Below, piece after piece: positions 47,716 through 60,774 of a stretch of DNA of 64,000 nt (the stretch's first letter is position 1; every line of letters starts with the position of its first letter). The position numbers and the translations under genes are program-made. The stretch spans positions 620,001 to 684,000 of the forward strand of contig NZ_CP009291.1 in NCBI RefSeq assembly GCF_000767465.1. Reading direction: 5' to 3'. Source of the stretch: Novosphingobium pentaromativorans US6-1. GTDB taxonomy: Bacteria; Pseudomonadota; Alphaproteobacteria; Sphingomonadales; Sphingomonadaceae. The notes beneath the pieces are model-generated. The model ran no database searches and was not told the DNA's origin. It was given only the letters and a program-made list of their open reading frames with translations.

Positions 47716-48845
47716 GTGAGCGCGGCGCACTCGCCCGAAAGCGAAAGCTTCAGGAAGGGAGCGAAAGTGCCGCCGAAGTGGGTGCGTCCCTCCGGCTTTT
47801 GCGCAGCCGTGGCATCGTCGATGCCCCAGTAGTCGGCGAAGCTGGTGACGGAAAGGTCAGGCAGGACCCACCAGCTATAGGCCTGAAAGGGCTCGCTTTC
47901 TGGATTGGCAAAGACGAGACCGTGGCCGTTGAGCAGGCGCCAGGGGCCTTCGATGCGCTCGGCAGTCGCGCCGTAAAGCCCCGTCGGCGCGGTGATCCCG
48001 GGGGCGAAGACTTTCGCCTGGGTCGACCAGAACAGGTAGAGGCGGCCCGCATGTTCGACGATGTGCGGCCTTTCAAGTTCGTTGTTGGCATCGGTCGCAT
48101 CGACCAGCGGAGCGAGCGGACGATAGGTGCCGCTGGTATCGTCCAGGCGCGCCAGTCCGACAAGCCCGTTGAAGGCGCGGGGCGCCGCGGCTGCCGAACC
48201 GGTGAAGAGGAGGTACTCGGCTCCGTCCGGCGCACGCCAGGGAAAGGGATCTCGGAAGGCCTTGATCTCGCCGATCCGGCCTTCTGTTTCCTCGGCGGCC
48301 ATGTAAGGGCCTGCCGGTTCCAGGATCTCGCGCGGATCTGACCACTGGCCGAACGGGGCGTCCGGGTCCTCTGCCAAGCTGCAGCGGGTCACGAACAGGC
48401 GCTGGCGAAAGGTGGGGGCGCTCTCGCCGCGCTCGCCGACGACCGTGAAGTAGAGGGCCAGATGCGCGCCCTCGACCCGCGCCGCGCCCGACCACTCGCG
48501 GCTTCCGGGGGTGAATCCCTCGGGAAGGGTTTGGCCGAGGTGCCGGAAACTGTCGCCCTCGCGGAAGAAGTGATGGATGCGGGCAAGGCCGTGCCGGCTT
48601 TCGGGATCGTCGGCCCTGGGCGCGGTCAGGGCAAACCAGAGTTCGCCGCCGTTCCAGGGGACGGGCTTGCCGCTCGCGTCGGCAAGTGGCCAGGCATCCC
48701 AAACGTCGATGTCATCTGCAACGCGGCGCACGTCCTTTTGACCGAGAACGGGCGCGCGACTGCAGGCTGCAAGGTCAAGGCCGGCCAGGTCCCCGGCTGT
48801 CCAGGACAGTTTTCCGTCATCCGTCTTGGCCGGATCGGTGTTCAT
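47712..48845 (-). CDS. Glycoside hydrolase family 68 enzyme (sucrose hydrolase/levansucrase type)
   Basis: A 377-residue five-bladed beta-propeller enzyme. The nucleophile Asp50 is in VWDAWPL, the transition-state stabiliser Asp199 in AFRDPFPW, and the acid/base Glu258 in NELERPHIV; SREWSGAA is another GH68 signature. No signal peptide is present from the chosen start (ATG 48845, MNTDPAKTDDG), unlike secreted levansucrases of Bacillus; Zymomonas GH68 enzymes also lack one. With an MFS importer and fructokinase next to it, an intracellular sucrose-splitting role is most likely. Hydrolysis versus fructosyl transfer cannot be decided from sequence. Confidence 0.9.
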   Translation of the reverse strand: MNTDPAKTDDGKLSWTAGDLAGLDLAACSRAPVLGQKDVRRVADDIDVWDAWPLADASGKPVPWNGGELWFALTAPRADDPESRHGLARIHHFFREGDSFRHLGQTLPEGFTPGSREWSGAARVEGAHLALYFTVVGERGESAPTFRQRLFVTRCSLAEDPDAPFGQWSDPREILEPAGPYMAAEETEGRIGEIKAFRDPFPWRAPDGAEYLLFTGSAAAAPRAFNGLVGLARLDDTSGTYRPLAPLVDATDANNELERPHIVEHAGRLYLFWSTQAKVFAPGITAPTGLYGATAERIEGPWRLLNGHGLVFANPESEPFQAYSWWVLPDLSVTSFADYWGIDDATAAQKPEGRTHFGGTFAPFLKLSLSGECAALT

Positions 48846-48889
48846 GCGTTCGTTTTCCTTGCGTTGCATCGGGGCTGAGGTCGAGGGGG

Positions 48890-48931
48890 GCGGACATGGC
48901 CGGGTGGAGGAGAATGTCCAGCCATGTCCGC
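48890..48931 (-). terminator. Perfect 11-bp hairpin between the receptor gene and the GH68 gene
   Basis: GCGGACATGGC and GCCATGTCCGC are perfect inverted arms around a 20-base loop, 12 bases after the receptor stop. There is no T-run. It may partly stop transcription or stabilise the receptor mRNA so that the receptor is made in larger amounts than the enzymes downstream. Confidence 0.5.
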
Positions 48932-48942
48932 TGGCTCCAAGG

Positions 48943-51387
48943 TCAGAACTCGTAGCGAAGCGAGGCGGAGATCGTGCGCCCGTTGATCGACCTTGCCCTG
49001 ACGTAGTTGTCCACGCCCGGGGTGATGGATCCTTCCTCGGCTTCGGTAATGCCCGTTGCGTTGAAAAGATTGTTGGCGTTGAGGGAGACCTCGATCTTGT
49101 CCATCGGACGGAAGTTCACGAAGGCGTTGACCTGCGTGTAGGCAGGGAACACCAGTTCGTTGCTGTCCTGGGCATAGGCCTTGGTGGTGCCCACGATGTT
49201 GAGACCGGCCCGAACCACGTCGAAGTCCACGGCGGGCGTGATCTGGTAGATCAGCTTGGCCTGGCGGCGCGGCGTGTTGCCCTCGTTGGCGGGCGTGATG
49301 GCGTCTTTGGCGATCTTGGCGTCGGTGTAGGTGGCGCCGGCACGCAGGTCGAAGATGCCCGAGCGATAGGCCGCTTCAATCTCGACGCCGGTGGCCTTGT
49401 AGCTGCGGTCGAGGAAGCGCTGGGTGGTCGCCTCGAAGTTCTGCTCCTGCGTCTTGGCGTGGAAGCCGGTTACGAAGAGGCCGAACGGTCCCGAGCGGTA
49501 CTTCACGCCCAGTTCGTACTGGTCGACGAAGTCGATGGCATCTTGCTTGCGGACCGAGCCGTCGGCCTGGACCACGCCGAACAGCAGGCGGTCGGCATTG
49601 GCGCGTCCGCCGCGACTGATGCGGGCGAAGCCGGCAATGTCCGAGGTGAACATGTAGTTCGCACCGATCGACCAGGACCAGTAGCCGACCGAGTAGCGGA
49701 CCGGGCTCGGGTTGCCGTTGTCGATCAGCGAGACGCTGCGCTCGACCGGCTGGATCGTGCCGTCCCCGTTGACGTCGAAGTTCGCGGTCTGGAGCGTGCC
49801 GGCGTAGTTGCCGCGCGCCTTGACATGGTCGTAGCGCACGCTCGCGTCGATGGTCAGGCCGCCGGTTTCAAAGGTGCCGGCCAGGTAGGGCGCGTCGATG
49901 TTGTAGCGCACGTCATAGCTGCGCTGGCAGCAGTTGCCCCAGAAGGGTACGCCATAGGCATAGAGCCCACCGCGCGTGAGGACGCTACCCGCGCCGTCGG
50001 TGACGTCGAGGAGCGCGGCGTTGTGCCCGTCCACTGCCATCAGGTAGGAATTCCAGACCCAGTCCATGTCGATGTTCTGGCGAGCCTTGTAGTAGCCGGC
50101 GGTGATCGAGCCCGGACCGAAGTCCTTGGTCAGCTTGAGGTCGTTGGTGAAGCTCGAGAAGTCGTTGATGTCGACGTTGAAGAGATGCGTGCGCATGACG
50201 AGAGCGTTGCCCGCCAGGGCCTGTCCGGCGCTGGGACCGTTGGCATAGACCAGTCCGTAAGTGCCGGCGGCCCCCGTCAGCAGTTCGCCTACCGAGTTCG
50301 CGATCCCCTGGCCCGCACCGACTTCGGCGGGGAAGGGCGAGACGAAGCGGCCATGGACGTCCGAGTAACGGAATCGTTCCTCGAGCTTCAGGCCGTCGGC
50401 CACGTCGAATACGGCTTCGAGGCCGACCGAGGTGACCACCGGGTGCATGCCGTCCTTGATGTCGGTGGTGTGGAGCGCATTGTTGCCGTCCAGGCCGATA
50501 TCGGTGGTGAAGTACTTCGAGTGCGGCGTCTGCGACTTAATGTCGAAGCCCGGGAGCGAGCCGAAGTGCGGGTTGGCATTGGTGCCGGTCACCAGTGTCG
50601 GCATCGGCAGATAGCCGATCGCCCGGTCGTCGAGGCGCTTGAGATAGACGCGCACGTAGCCGCTGTCGAAGTCCTGCGTGAGATTCGCTTTGACCTGATA
50701 GCCCTTGTTGCCGGTATAGCCTGCGTCGCGCGGCCCTTCGCCCTGGCGCCAGAAGCCGCCGATGTTGAAGCGCGTCTTTTCTGCCAGGTGGCCGCCGTAG
50801 TTGAAGTCGAGGCGGTAATCCTCGTAGTCGAGGCCGACGGTCGCCATGACCACGCCGCCGTCGTCCTTGCCATCCTTCGAGATGAAGTTGATGACGCCGC
50901 CGGGCGAATTGGACGCCAGCGTCGAGGCCGAGCCGCCGCGTACGGCCTGGATGGAGGCGATTGTCTGGTCGGCGCGCAGGAAGATGTCTGCATTGCCGAA
51001 GGCGATGTCTCCGAACTGCATGACCGGCATGCCGTCTTCCTGCAACTGCAGGAACTTGGCGCCGCCCGAGGCGACCGGCAGGCCGCGCACGGCGATGTTG
51101 GCATTGCCGTCGCCGCCGGTGGATTCAGAGCGGATGCCCGGGATCTGGCGGAAGATCTCTGCGGTGGTGCGCGGTGCCGCTTCTGCGATAGCGGTTTCGT
51201 CTAGCGCGCTGACCGAGATCGAGCTTTCCAGCCGATTGGTGGGGCGCGCCGAAGCCGTGACGATGATCTCGTCAAGCCCGAGTGCATCCTGAGAGCTTTC
51301 GTCAGCGGCGGTATCCTGAGCGTGGAGGCTGGCAGGCAAAGTCGTGACCGCGGCCACACTAACCGCAAGCAGTGTGCGAAATTTCAT
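48943..51387 (-). CDS. TonB-dependent outer membrane receptor, probably for sucrose or fructo-oligosaccharide
   Basis: An 814-residue receptor with a signal peptide (about residues 1-23, ending LHAQD), a TonB-box-like LDEIIVTASA near residue 40, a plug domain (about 55-170, with IPGIRSES and VRGLPVASGG) and a 22-strand barrel ending in ASLRYEF with the terminal Phe. The substrate is inferred from the neighbours: GH68 enzyme and fructokinase downstream, sugar MFS and LacI regulator divergent. No cytoplasmic-signalling N-terminal extension is present. Confidence 0.92.
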   Translation of the reverse strand: MKFRTLLAVSVAAVTTLPASLHAQDTAADESSQDALGLDEIIVTASARPTNRLESSISVSALDETAIAEAAPRTTAEIFRQIPGIRSESTGGDGNANIAVRGLPVASGGAKFLQLQEDGMPVMQFGDIAFGNADIFLRADQTIASIQAVRGGSASTLASNSPGGVINFISKDGKDDGGVVMATVGLDYEDYRLDFNYGGHLAEKTRFNIGGFWRQGEGPRDAGYTGNKGYQVKANLTQDFDSGYVRVYLKRLDDRAIGYLPMPTLVTGTNANPHFGSLPGFDIKSQTPHSKYFTTDIGLDGNNALHTTDIKDGMHPVVTSVGLEAVFDVADGLKLEERFRYSDVHGRFVSPFPAEVGAGQGIANSVGELLTGAAGTYGLVYANGPSAGQALAGNALVMRTHLFNVDINDFSSFTNDLKLTKDFGPGSITAGYYKARQNIDMDWVWNSYLMAVDGHNAALLDVTDGAGSVLTRGGLYAYGVPFWGNCCQRSYDVRYNIDAPYLAGTFETGGLTIDASVRYDHVKARGNYAGTLQTANFDVNGDGTIQPVERSVSLIDNGNPSPVRYSVGYWSWSIGANYMFTSDIAGFARISRGGRANADRLLFGVVQADGSVRKQDAIDFVDQYELGVKYRSGPFGLFVTGFHAKTQEQNFEATTQRFLDRSYKATGVEIEAAYRSGIFDLRAGATYTDAKIAKDAITPANEGNTPRRQAKLIYQITPAVDFDVVRAGLNIVGTTKAYAQDSNELVFPAYTQVNAFVNFRPMDKIEVSLNANNLFNATGITEAEEGSITPGVDNYVRARSINGRTISASLRYEF

Positions 51388-51437
51388 CGATCCTCATCCC
51401 ATTACGTTGTGTTTGTGCAAGTCCGTCATACCCCTCA

Positions 51438-51474
51438 TTCAATCGATTGCAATATATTTCTGCAATCGATTGAA
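51438..51474. promoter_or_regulatory. Twin operator for the sugar locus, likely bound by the LacI-family regulator
   Basis: TTCAATCGATTGCA (51438-51451) and TGCAATCGATTGAA (51461-51474) are mirror copies. Each contains the perfect palindrome CAATCGATTG with the central CG typical of LacI-family sites. Their centres are 23 bases apart, about two helical turns, in the AT-rich region shared by the divergent receptor and transporter promoters. The regulator gene lies in the same locus. Confidence 0.75.
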
Positions 51475-51545
51475 TTTTTGTCGCGCAACCGCTACCAAGG
51501 CGCCTGGCCAGCGTGAAAAGCGCGGCTGATGAGAGGATTGCGGGC

Positions 51546-52892
51546 ATGATTGAATCGCAGAAACCAAGGCTCTCCCTGATTCGGATCGTCGAGATGAATC
51601 TGGGTTTTTTCGGCCTGCAGTTCAGCTTCGGGCTGCAGCAGGCGAACATGGGGCCGATATACGGCTATCTTGGCGCAAACGAAGCGACGATGCCACTGTT
51701 ATGGCTTGCAGGCCCGGTCACCGGCCTGGTCATCCAGCCGATCGTCGGCGCCATGAGCGACCGCACGCATTCGCGCCTGGGCCGCCGGACGCCTTACTTC
51801 CTGGTGGGGGCCATCCTCTGTTCGGCCTGCCTGTTCCTGATGCCCTTTTCCTCGGCCCTGTGGATGGCGGCCTCGCTGCTATGGCTCCTCGATGCGGGCA
51901 ATAACATCACCATGGAACCCTACCGCGCTTATGTCGCGGATCGTCTTGCGAGCGAGCAGCACTCGGTCGGATTCCTGACGCAGAGCGCTTTCACGGGCCT
52001 TGCCCAGACGCTGTCCTACCTTGCCCCGTCGCTCCTCGCCGCAGTGATCGACCGCAACCTCCTCGATCCCAATGGTATTCCCGTGATCGTGCGGATGGCC
52101 TTCCTGATCGGTGCGGTCCTCTCGATCTCGACCATCCTGTGGTCGATCCTGAGGGTGCGCGAACTGCCGCTCAGCCCCGCGGAACGCGCCAAGCTCGACG
52201 CAAGTCCCCTGACGGCAGGCGCCACATTGCGCGAAATCGGCGATGCCATCCGCGAGATGCCGGCCCCGATGCGTCAGCTCGCGCTTGCCATGCTGTGCCA
52301 GTGGTATGCGATGTTCACCTACTGGCAGTTCATCGTCTTTGCCGTCGCACGCGCGCTTTACGGGACCCATGATGCCTCTTCGGCAGGATTTCGCGATGCC
52401 ACGCTGACGGCGCAGCAGGCCGGTGCCTTCTACAATGGCATTGCCTTCGTTGCCGCGCTTGCTCTCATCCCGCTGGTTCGTCGATTTGGCGCCCGCGCGG
52501 TGCACGTCGTTTGCCTGAGCGCCTCGGGCGCTGCGATGCTGGCCATTCCCGGTGTCGATAGCACCGCGTTCCTATTCGCCGCGATGGTCGGCATCGGGTT
52601 GGGCTGGGCGGGCATGATGGGTAACACCTATGTCATGCTGGCAGGCTCGATCCCGCCCGAGCGCACGGGCATCTACATGGGCATATTCAACATGTTCATC
52701 GTGATTCCCATGCTGATCGAGAGCCTCACCATGCCGCTGCTCTACGGTCCGCTCCTGGGCAGCGACCCGCGCAATACGCTTTATCTTTCCGGCGGGCTGA
52801 TGCTGTTGGGGGCAATCGCGACGCTGCGCATCCGCCTGCCGCGTTCCGGCGAGGCAGTTGGCGCAATTCCTCCGGCACATGGCGGGGGATGA
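51546..52892 (+). CDS. MFS sugar (probably sucrose) transporter
   Basis: A 448-residue protein with 12 predicted membrane helices. The loop GAMSDRTHSRLGRRTPYFLVG after helix 2 is the signature of the sucrose:proton symporter/GPH-like branch (SLC45-type). Gln-rich helix 1 (FGLQFSFGLQQANMGPIYGYLG) fits plant and bacterial sucrose carriers. ATG 51546 is chosen with GAGAGG upstream. The stop overlaps the LacI-type gene (ATGA). It would bring intact sucrose from the periplasm to the GH68 enzyme. Confidence 0.92.
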   Translation: MIESQKPRLSLIRIVEMNLGFFGLQFSFGLQQANMGPIYGYLGANEATMPLLWLAGPVTGLVIQPIVGAMSDRTHSRLGRRTPYFLVGAILCSACLFLMPFSSALWMAASLLWLLDAGNNITMEPYRAYVADRLASEQHSVGFLTQSAFTGLAQTLSYLAPSLLAAVIDRNLLDPNGIPVIVRMAFLIGAVLSISTILWSILRVRELPLSPAERAKLDASPLTAGATLREIGDAIREMPAPMRQLALAMLCQWYAMFTYWQFIVFAVARALYGTHDASSAGFRDATLTAQQAGAFYNGIAFVAALALIPLVRRFGARAVHVVCLSASGAAMLAIPGVDSTAFLFAAMVGIGLGWAGMMGNTYVMLAGSIPPERTGIYMGIFNMFIVIPMLIESLTMPLLYGPLLGSDPRNTLYLSGGLMLLGAIATLRIRLPRSGEAVGAIPPAHGGG

Positions 52893-54004
52893 ATTTTGGT
52901 TCCCCTCTCGGGCCTCGTGGGCCTATGTCCTCGATCATGAAGTCAGGTCGCAGATTAGACGAGGATCCGGTCACGAAAGACGGGGCCGAAATCACGAAGG
53001 TGAAGACTCTTGCCGATCTCGGCAAGATCGCCGGAGTGACGGCGGGCACCGTTTCGCGGGCGTTGGCGGGCTCGGAGCTTGTCAACAAGCGTACGCGCGA
53101 GCGCATCCTCGCACTGGCCCACGAGCACGGATTCCAGCTCAACCAGATCGCCAGCAAGCTGCGATCGAAGCGCACGGGAATGATCGGGGTCGTCATTCCG
53201 CTGGGACACGAACGCAACCAGCACATTTCCGATCCGTTCTTCATGACCCTGCTTGGCCATCTTGCCGACGAGATCACCGAGCGAGGCTACAGCATCGTGC
53301 TGGAGCGCGCGATACCGGAGGAGAAGCCCGACTGGCTGGACCGCATCTGCGGTTCGGGCATGGTCGATGGAGTCATCCTGATCGGCCAGTCCAACCAGTT
53401 CGCAACGATCGAGCGGATCGCCGAGACGTATCGTCCGCTCGTGGCCTGGGGAAGTTACCAGGAGGGCCAACTTCACTGCGCGGTGGGCACCGACAACCGT
53501 GCAGGCGGAGAGATCGCAGCACGGCGACTGCTGGCAGGCGGGGCGACGCGCCTGGCATTCCTGGGCGAGACGACCGGTGTTGAAATCGCCGAGCGCTTCG
53601 CGGGCGTGAAGGACGTGGCGGACGAGGTCGGGGCCTCGCTGGTCCACTTGCCCTGCCACATGTCGTTCGAACTCATGACCGGCGAACTGGAAAGTCTGCT
53701 TGCCCAACATGACGGGGACTTCGACGGCATCATTGCAGCGTCGGACCTCATCGCCATGACCGCCCTCAAAGTCCTCTACGGTCTGGGCAAGCGGGTGCCA
53801 GAGGACGTCCAGGTGATTGGCTATGACGATCTGCCGCTGGCCGCGCAGACCATGCCTCCCTTGACGACGATCCATCAGGACATTTCCGGCGGCGCAAGGG
53901 AGATCGTCCAGCGCCTGCAGTCAGCTATCGCCGGACGGGACGTTGCCTCGCTGGTCATGGCTCCCAAACTCATCGAACGCGAAACGACGCGCGGGCTGGC
54001 CTAG
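52889..54004 (+). CDS. LacI-family transcriptional regulator
   Basis: A 371-residue repressor. The helix-turn-helix TLADLGKIAGVTAGTVSRALAG begins near residue 40 after an unusually long N-terminus; an internal ATG at residue 13 or 17 (MSSIMKSGRR) could be the real start. The hinge and periplasmic-binding-like effector domain follow (IGVVIPLGHERNQHISDPFF, DGVILIGQSN, VQVIGYDDLPLAAQTMPPLTT). It presumably binds the twin palindromes upstream of its operon and responds to sucrose, fructose or a phosphate ester. Confidence 0.93.
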   Translation: MNFGSPLGPRGPMSSIMKSGRRLDEDPVTKDGAEITKVKTLADLGKIAGVTAGTVSRALAGSELVNKRTRERILALAHEHGFQLNQIASKLRSKRTGMIGVVIPLGHERNQHISDPFFMTLLGHLADEITERGYSIVLERAIPEEKPDWLDRICGSGMVDGVILIGQSNQFATIERIAETYRPLVAWGSYQEGQLHCAVGTDNRAGGEIAARRLLAGGATRLAFLGETTGVEIAERFAGVKDVADEVGASLVHLPCHMSFELMTGELESLLAQHDGDFDGIIAASDLIAMTALKVLYGLGKRVPEDVQVIGYDDLPLAAQTMPPLTTIHQDISGGAREIVQRLQSAIAGRDVASLVMAPKLIERETTRGLA

Positions 54005-54023
54005 TGTCGGCGGATCAGACATG

Positions 54024-54054
54024 CGCCATGTCGGACGGTTCATCCGGCATGGCG
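54024..54054 (+). terminator. Hairpin downstream of the LacI-type gene
   Basis: CGCCATGTCGGA and TCCGGCATGGCG form a 12-pair stem (one G-T pair) with a seven-base loop, 20 bases after the stop. It lacks a T-run but is the strongest hairpin of this gap. Confidence 0.5.
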
Positions 54055-54061
54055 GTCACAG

Positions 54062-54214
54062 TCAAGACTTGTTCAAGGCCATTGCATCGAGAGGATCGCC
54101 GTTTGCGGCACTGGCGCGGTAAGTCAGTGTCCCGCCGTCGACGCAAATGACCTGGAAAGCCTGGGTTCGGGAGGCAATCTTGCGCGCCCAGGGCAGATCG
54201 GCCACCTCGTTCAT
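54062..54214 (-). pseudogene. Possible 3' remnant of a phosphoesterase-like gene
   Basis: A 50-codon leftward frame (ATG 54214 to TGA 54062) reads MNEVADLPWARKIASRTQAF and continues FQVICVDGGTLTYRASAANG before ending DAMALNKS. This resembles the C-terminal tail of metallophosphoesterases, where such strand-turn segments close the fold, but nothing upstream on this strand continues it because a stop precedes the ATG. It may be a gene relic left by rearrangement, or chance. Confidence 0.25.
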
Positions 54215-54484
54215 CACAGCACTTTGCAGTCTCAAATCGCACCTGTGCCTGTCTCAAGACCGACGGAACGTACAGAGAATAAGCGTTTGTTTTCTGTATC
54301 TTCAGCTGTTCAACAGGGACAACAGAAAGCGCAGAGTCCGGTTACGGAAACTTGCCGAGGATCCAAGCGTCCATTGCTTCGATGATTAGGGACCAGTTTT
54401 GTCAAACAGGGCAATTCCTGCCATTTTCTTGCTGCGCGCAGCGCCCTTGAGCGCGCGGCCCGGTTTCGCTATCGCAGTGCACCG
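54215..54484. other. Gap upstream of the metal-efflux operon
   Basis: 270 bases with lower GC than its surroundings and no convincing gene. It contains the small palindrome CTGTT-C-AACAG (54306-54316) and AT-richer stretches around 54283-54300, which could be part of the promoter region of the czc-type operon. No metal-regulator gene is found in the window. Confidence 0.4.
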
Positions 54485-54901
54485 ATGGCTTTTCCGCGTC
54501 GCCTCAAGCTGGACCGCATCGCTGCGATGCTTGTCCTGTCGCTCGCACTCCTGTTTGCGAGCGCGATGGCGTGGTCGAACATGGTCGTCGAGCTTCAGCA
54601 CGCCCCGGGACAGGCGGATGAGCACGAAAGCGTTCTGCTCAGCAGCCTGACCGCACAGCTCGATCATCTGGACGATCATTTCCCCGATCGGGATGACGAG
54701 GACGAAGCGGGCGGCGCACTGCAGGGGCACCATCACCACTCCGGCGATACAAATTCGGCAATCCCGGCGGACGCAGGCCATGCCAATCAGCTCGCCATGG
54801 CTGACGCGGGCCCGCACGCGATCGGGCCCGATTGCGCCAAGCCCGGATCGGAGCTTACCGGTCTCGAGCGTCCTCCCCGTTTCATGACCCTGAACGCCTG
54901 A
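54485..54901 (+). CDS. Histidine-rich small exported protein, CzcI-like
   Basis: A 138-residue protein with one N-terminal hydrophobic segment (about residues 12-30, IAAMLVLSLALLFASAMAW) and an acidic, His-rich rest, including DDHFPDRDDEDE and a four-His run near residue 80. Such small proteins commonly lie before czcC in proteobacterial efflux operons and are thought to buffer or sense periplasmic metal. It is 55 bases upstream of the outer-membrane factor gene. The name CzcI-like is by position and composition, not by proved homology. Confidence 0.7.
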   Translation: MAFPRRLKLDRIAAMLVLSLALLFASAMAWSNMVVELQHAPGQADEHESVLLSSLTAQLDHLDDHFPDRDDEDEAGGALQGHHHHSGDTNSAIPADAGHANQLAMADAGPHAIGPDCAKPGSELTGLERPPRFMTLNA

Positions 54902-54956
54902 ACCCCGCGCTGACCGGGCGCGGGATGTCCCACGCTCGTCCGCGAGGCTTCATGTC

Positions 54957-56236
54957 ATGTTTTCGAACCCTTCCGCGCGCCTTGCCGCGCGCCTGATACG
55001 TCTGGCGCCCCCGTGCGCCGTCATTCCGCTTGTCCTTTCGGCACAGGCCGCCAGTGCGCAGGGGATCACCCTGTCCGAGGCGCTGTCGCGTGTCGCAACC
55101 ACCAACCCGACCCTGCAGGTGAACGCTGCCCGGCTCGATGCCGCCGATGCAGCGGTTGCGATTGCGGGTGTGCGACCGCGCGATAGTGTCGGCATCGAAA
55201 TCGAGGATTTTGCCGGCACAGGCACGTACGGCCCGCTTGAGCAGCAGCAGACCACCGCGTGGTACGAACGCACCTGGGAGCGCGGGGGCAAACGCGAAGC
55301 GCGCCTGAGTTCCGCCCGCGCCGAACTGGGCGTCGCCGGCGAGCGCAACGCACTGCGCATGCTCGACGTGCTGGCGCAGGTGCAGTCCGCCTGGGTCGAG
55401 GCTCTCGCTGCCGAGGCGGGCATCGCCATAGCGCAGCAGCAACTGCAGGTGGCCGAGCAGACACAGGCGCAGGTCGGCCGCCGGGTGGCCCGGGCGCTCG
55501 ATCCGCTGTTCGCCGCCGAACGTGCGAAGACTGCGGTGATCGAGGCGAGGATCGCGCTCGATCAGGCACGCAGGCTGGCCCGCCTGTCGCGCGCCAGCCT
55601 CGCCGGCTGGTGGGACGGCAACGAGGATTTCACGCTGGCGACCGACCCGTTCTTTACGGTGCAGGAAACCGGGCCCTCGGCTGCCGACAGCCCCGACCTG
55701 ACGCTACTGTCCGCCGAGCGGGAAGCGGCCGAGAGCCAGGTTCGCCTCGCGCAGACGGGCAACACCGGTGACGCCACGGCCCGGATCGGTATTCGCCACT
55801 TTGGGCAGGGCAACGATGTCGCCCTCATGGTCGGCGGCTCGATCCCGCTGGGCAGCCGGGCGGCCAATCGCGGCAATGTCGCGCGCGCCTCAGCCGAGAG
55901 CCGCGCCGCCGAGGCCGAGATCGCGGTCGCGCGGCTGCAGATCGGCCGAGAGGTGGATCGCCTTGTTGCGCAGCGCGCGGCACTGGCGAGCGAAATCGCC
56001 CGGATCGAGCGCGATGTCCTCCCGTCGGCACAAAAGGCGCTGCGCTTGGTGCGTGACGGTTTCGCGCGCGGGGGCACGGCTTTCACGTTCCTTGAAATCA
56101 ACCAGGCCCAGCAGGCCCTGATCGATGCCCGGTCCCGGCGCGTCGACCTGCTGCGGCAGTTCCATCTCGCAGGCGCGCGGCTCGACCGACTGACCGGCCG
56201 CCACGCATCCCTCGTTTCCAGCACGGAGATCCGCCG

Positions 56237-56240
<4 letters not shown>
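54957..56240 (+). CDS. czcC: TolC-family outer membrane efflux protein (CzcC type)
   Basis: A 427-residue protein with a signal peptide ending near residue 36 (LVLSAQAASAQG) and two long coiled-coil repeats typical of TolC-like factors (ITLSEALSRVATTNPTLQVN and the repeated AGARLDRLTG-like end). It forms the outer-membrane exit duct for the RND pump. An ATG at 54952 is out of frame. The stop overlaps the start of the adaptor gene. Confidence 0.9.
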
Positions 56241-60683
<4,443 letters not shown>

Positions 60684-60774
60684 TCCGCACCTTCCTATCC
60701 AGTGGACGCGCCGTCGAAGTCCTATAGAACTCGGCGGCGCGTTCGGACTCGAAAAGAACGGTGGATTGGAAAGC

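Noticed and set aside
60706..60742. Stem ACGCGCCG/CGGCGCGT after czcA
   Set aside because: The 21-base loop and lack of a T-run make it weak as a terminator; the position is suitable but evidence is insufficient.
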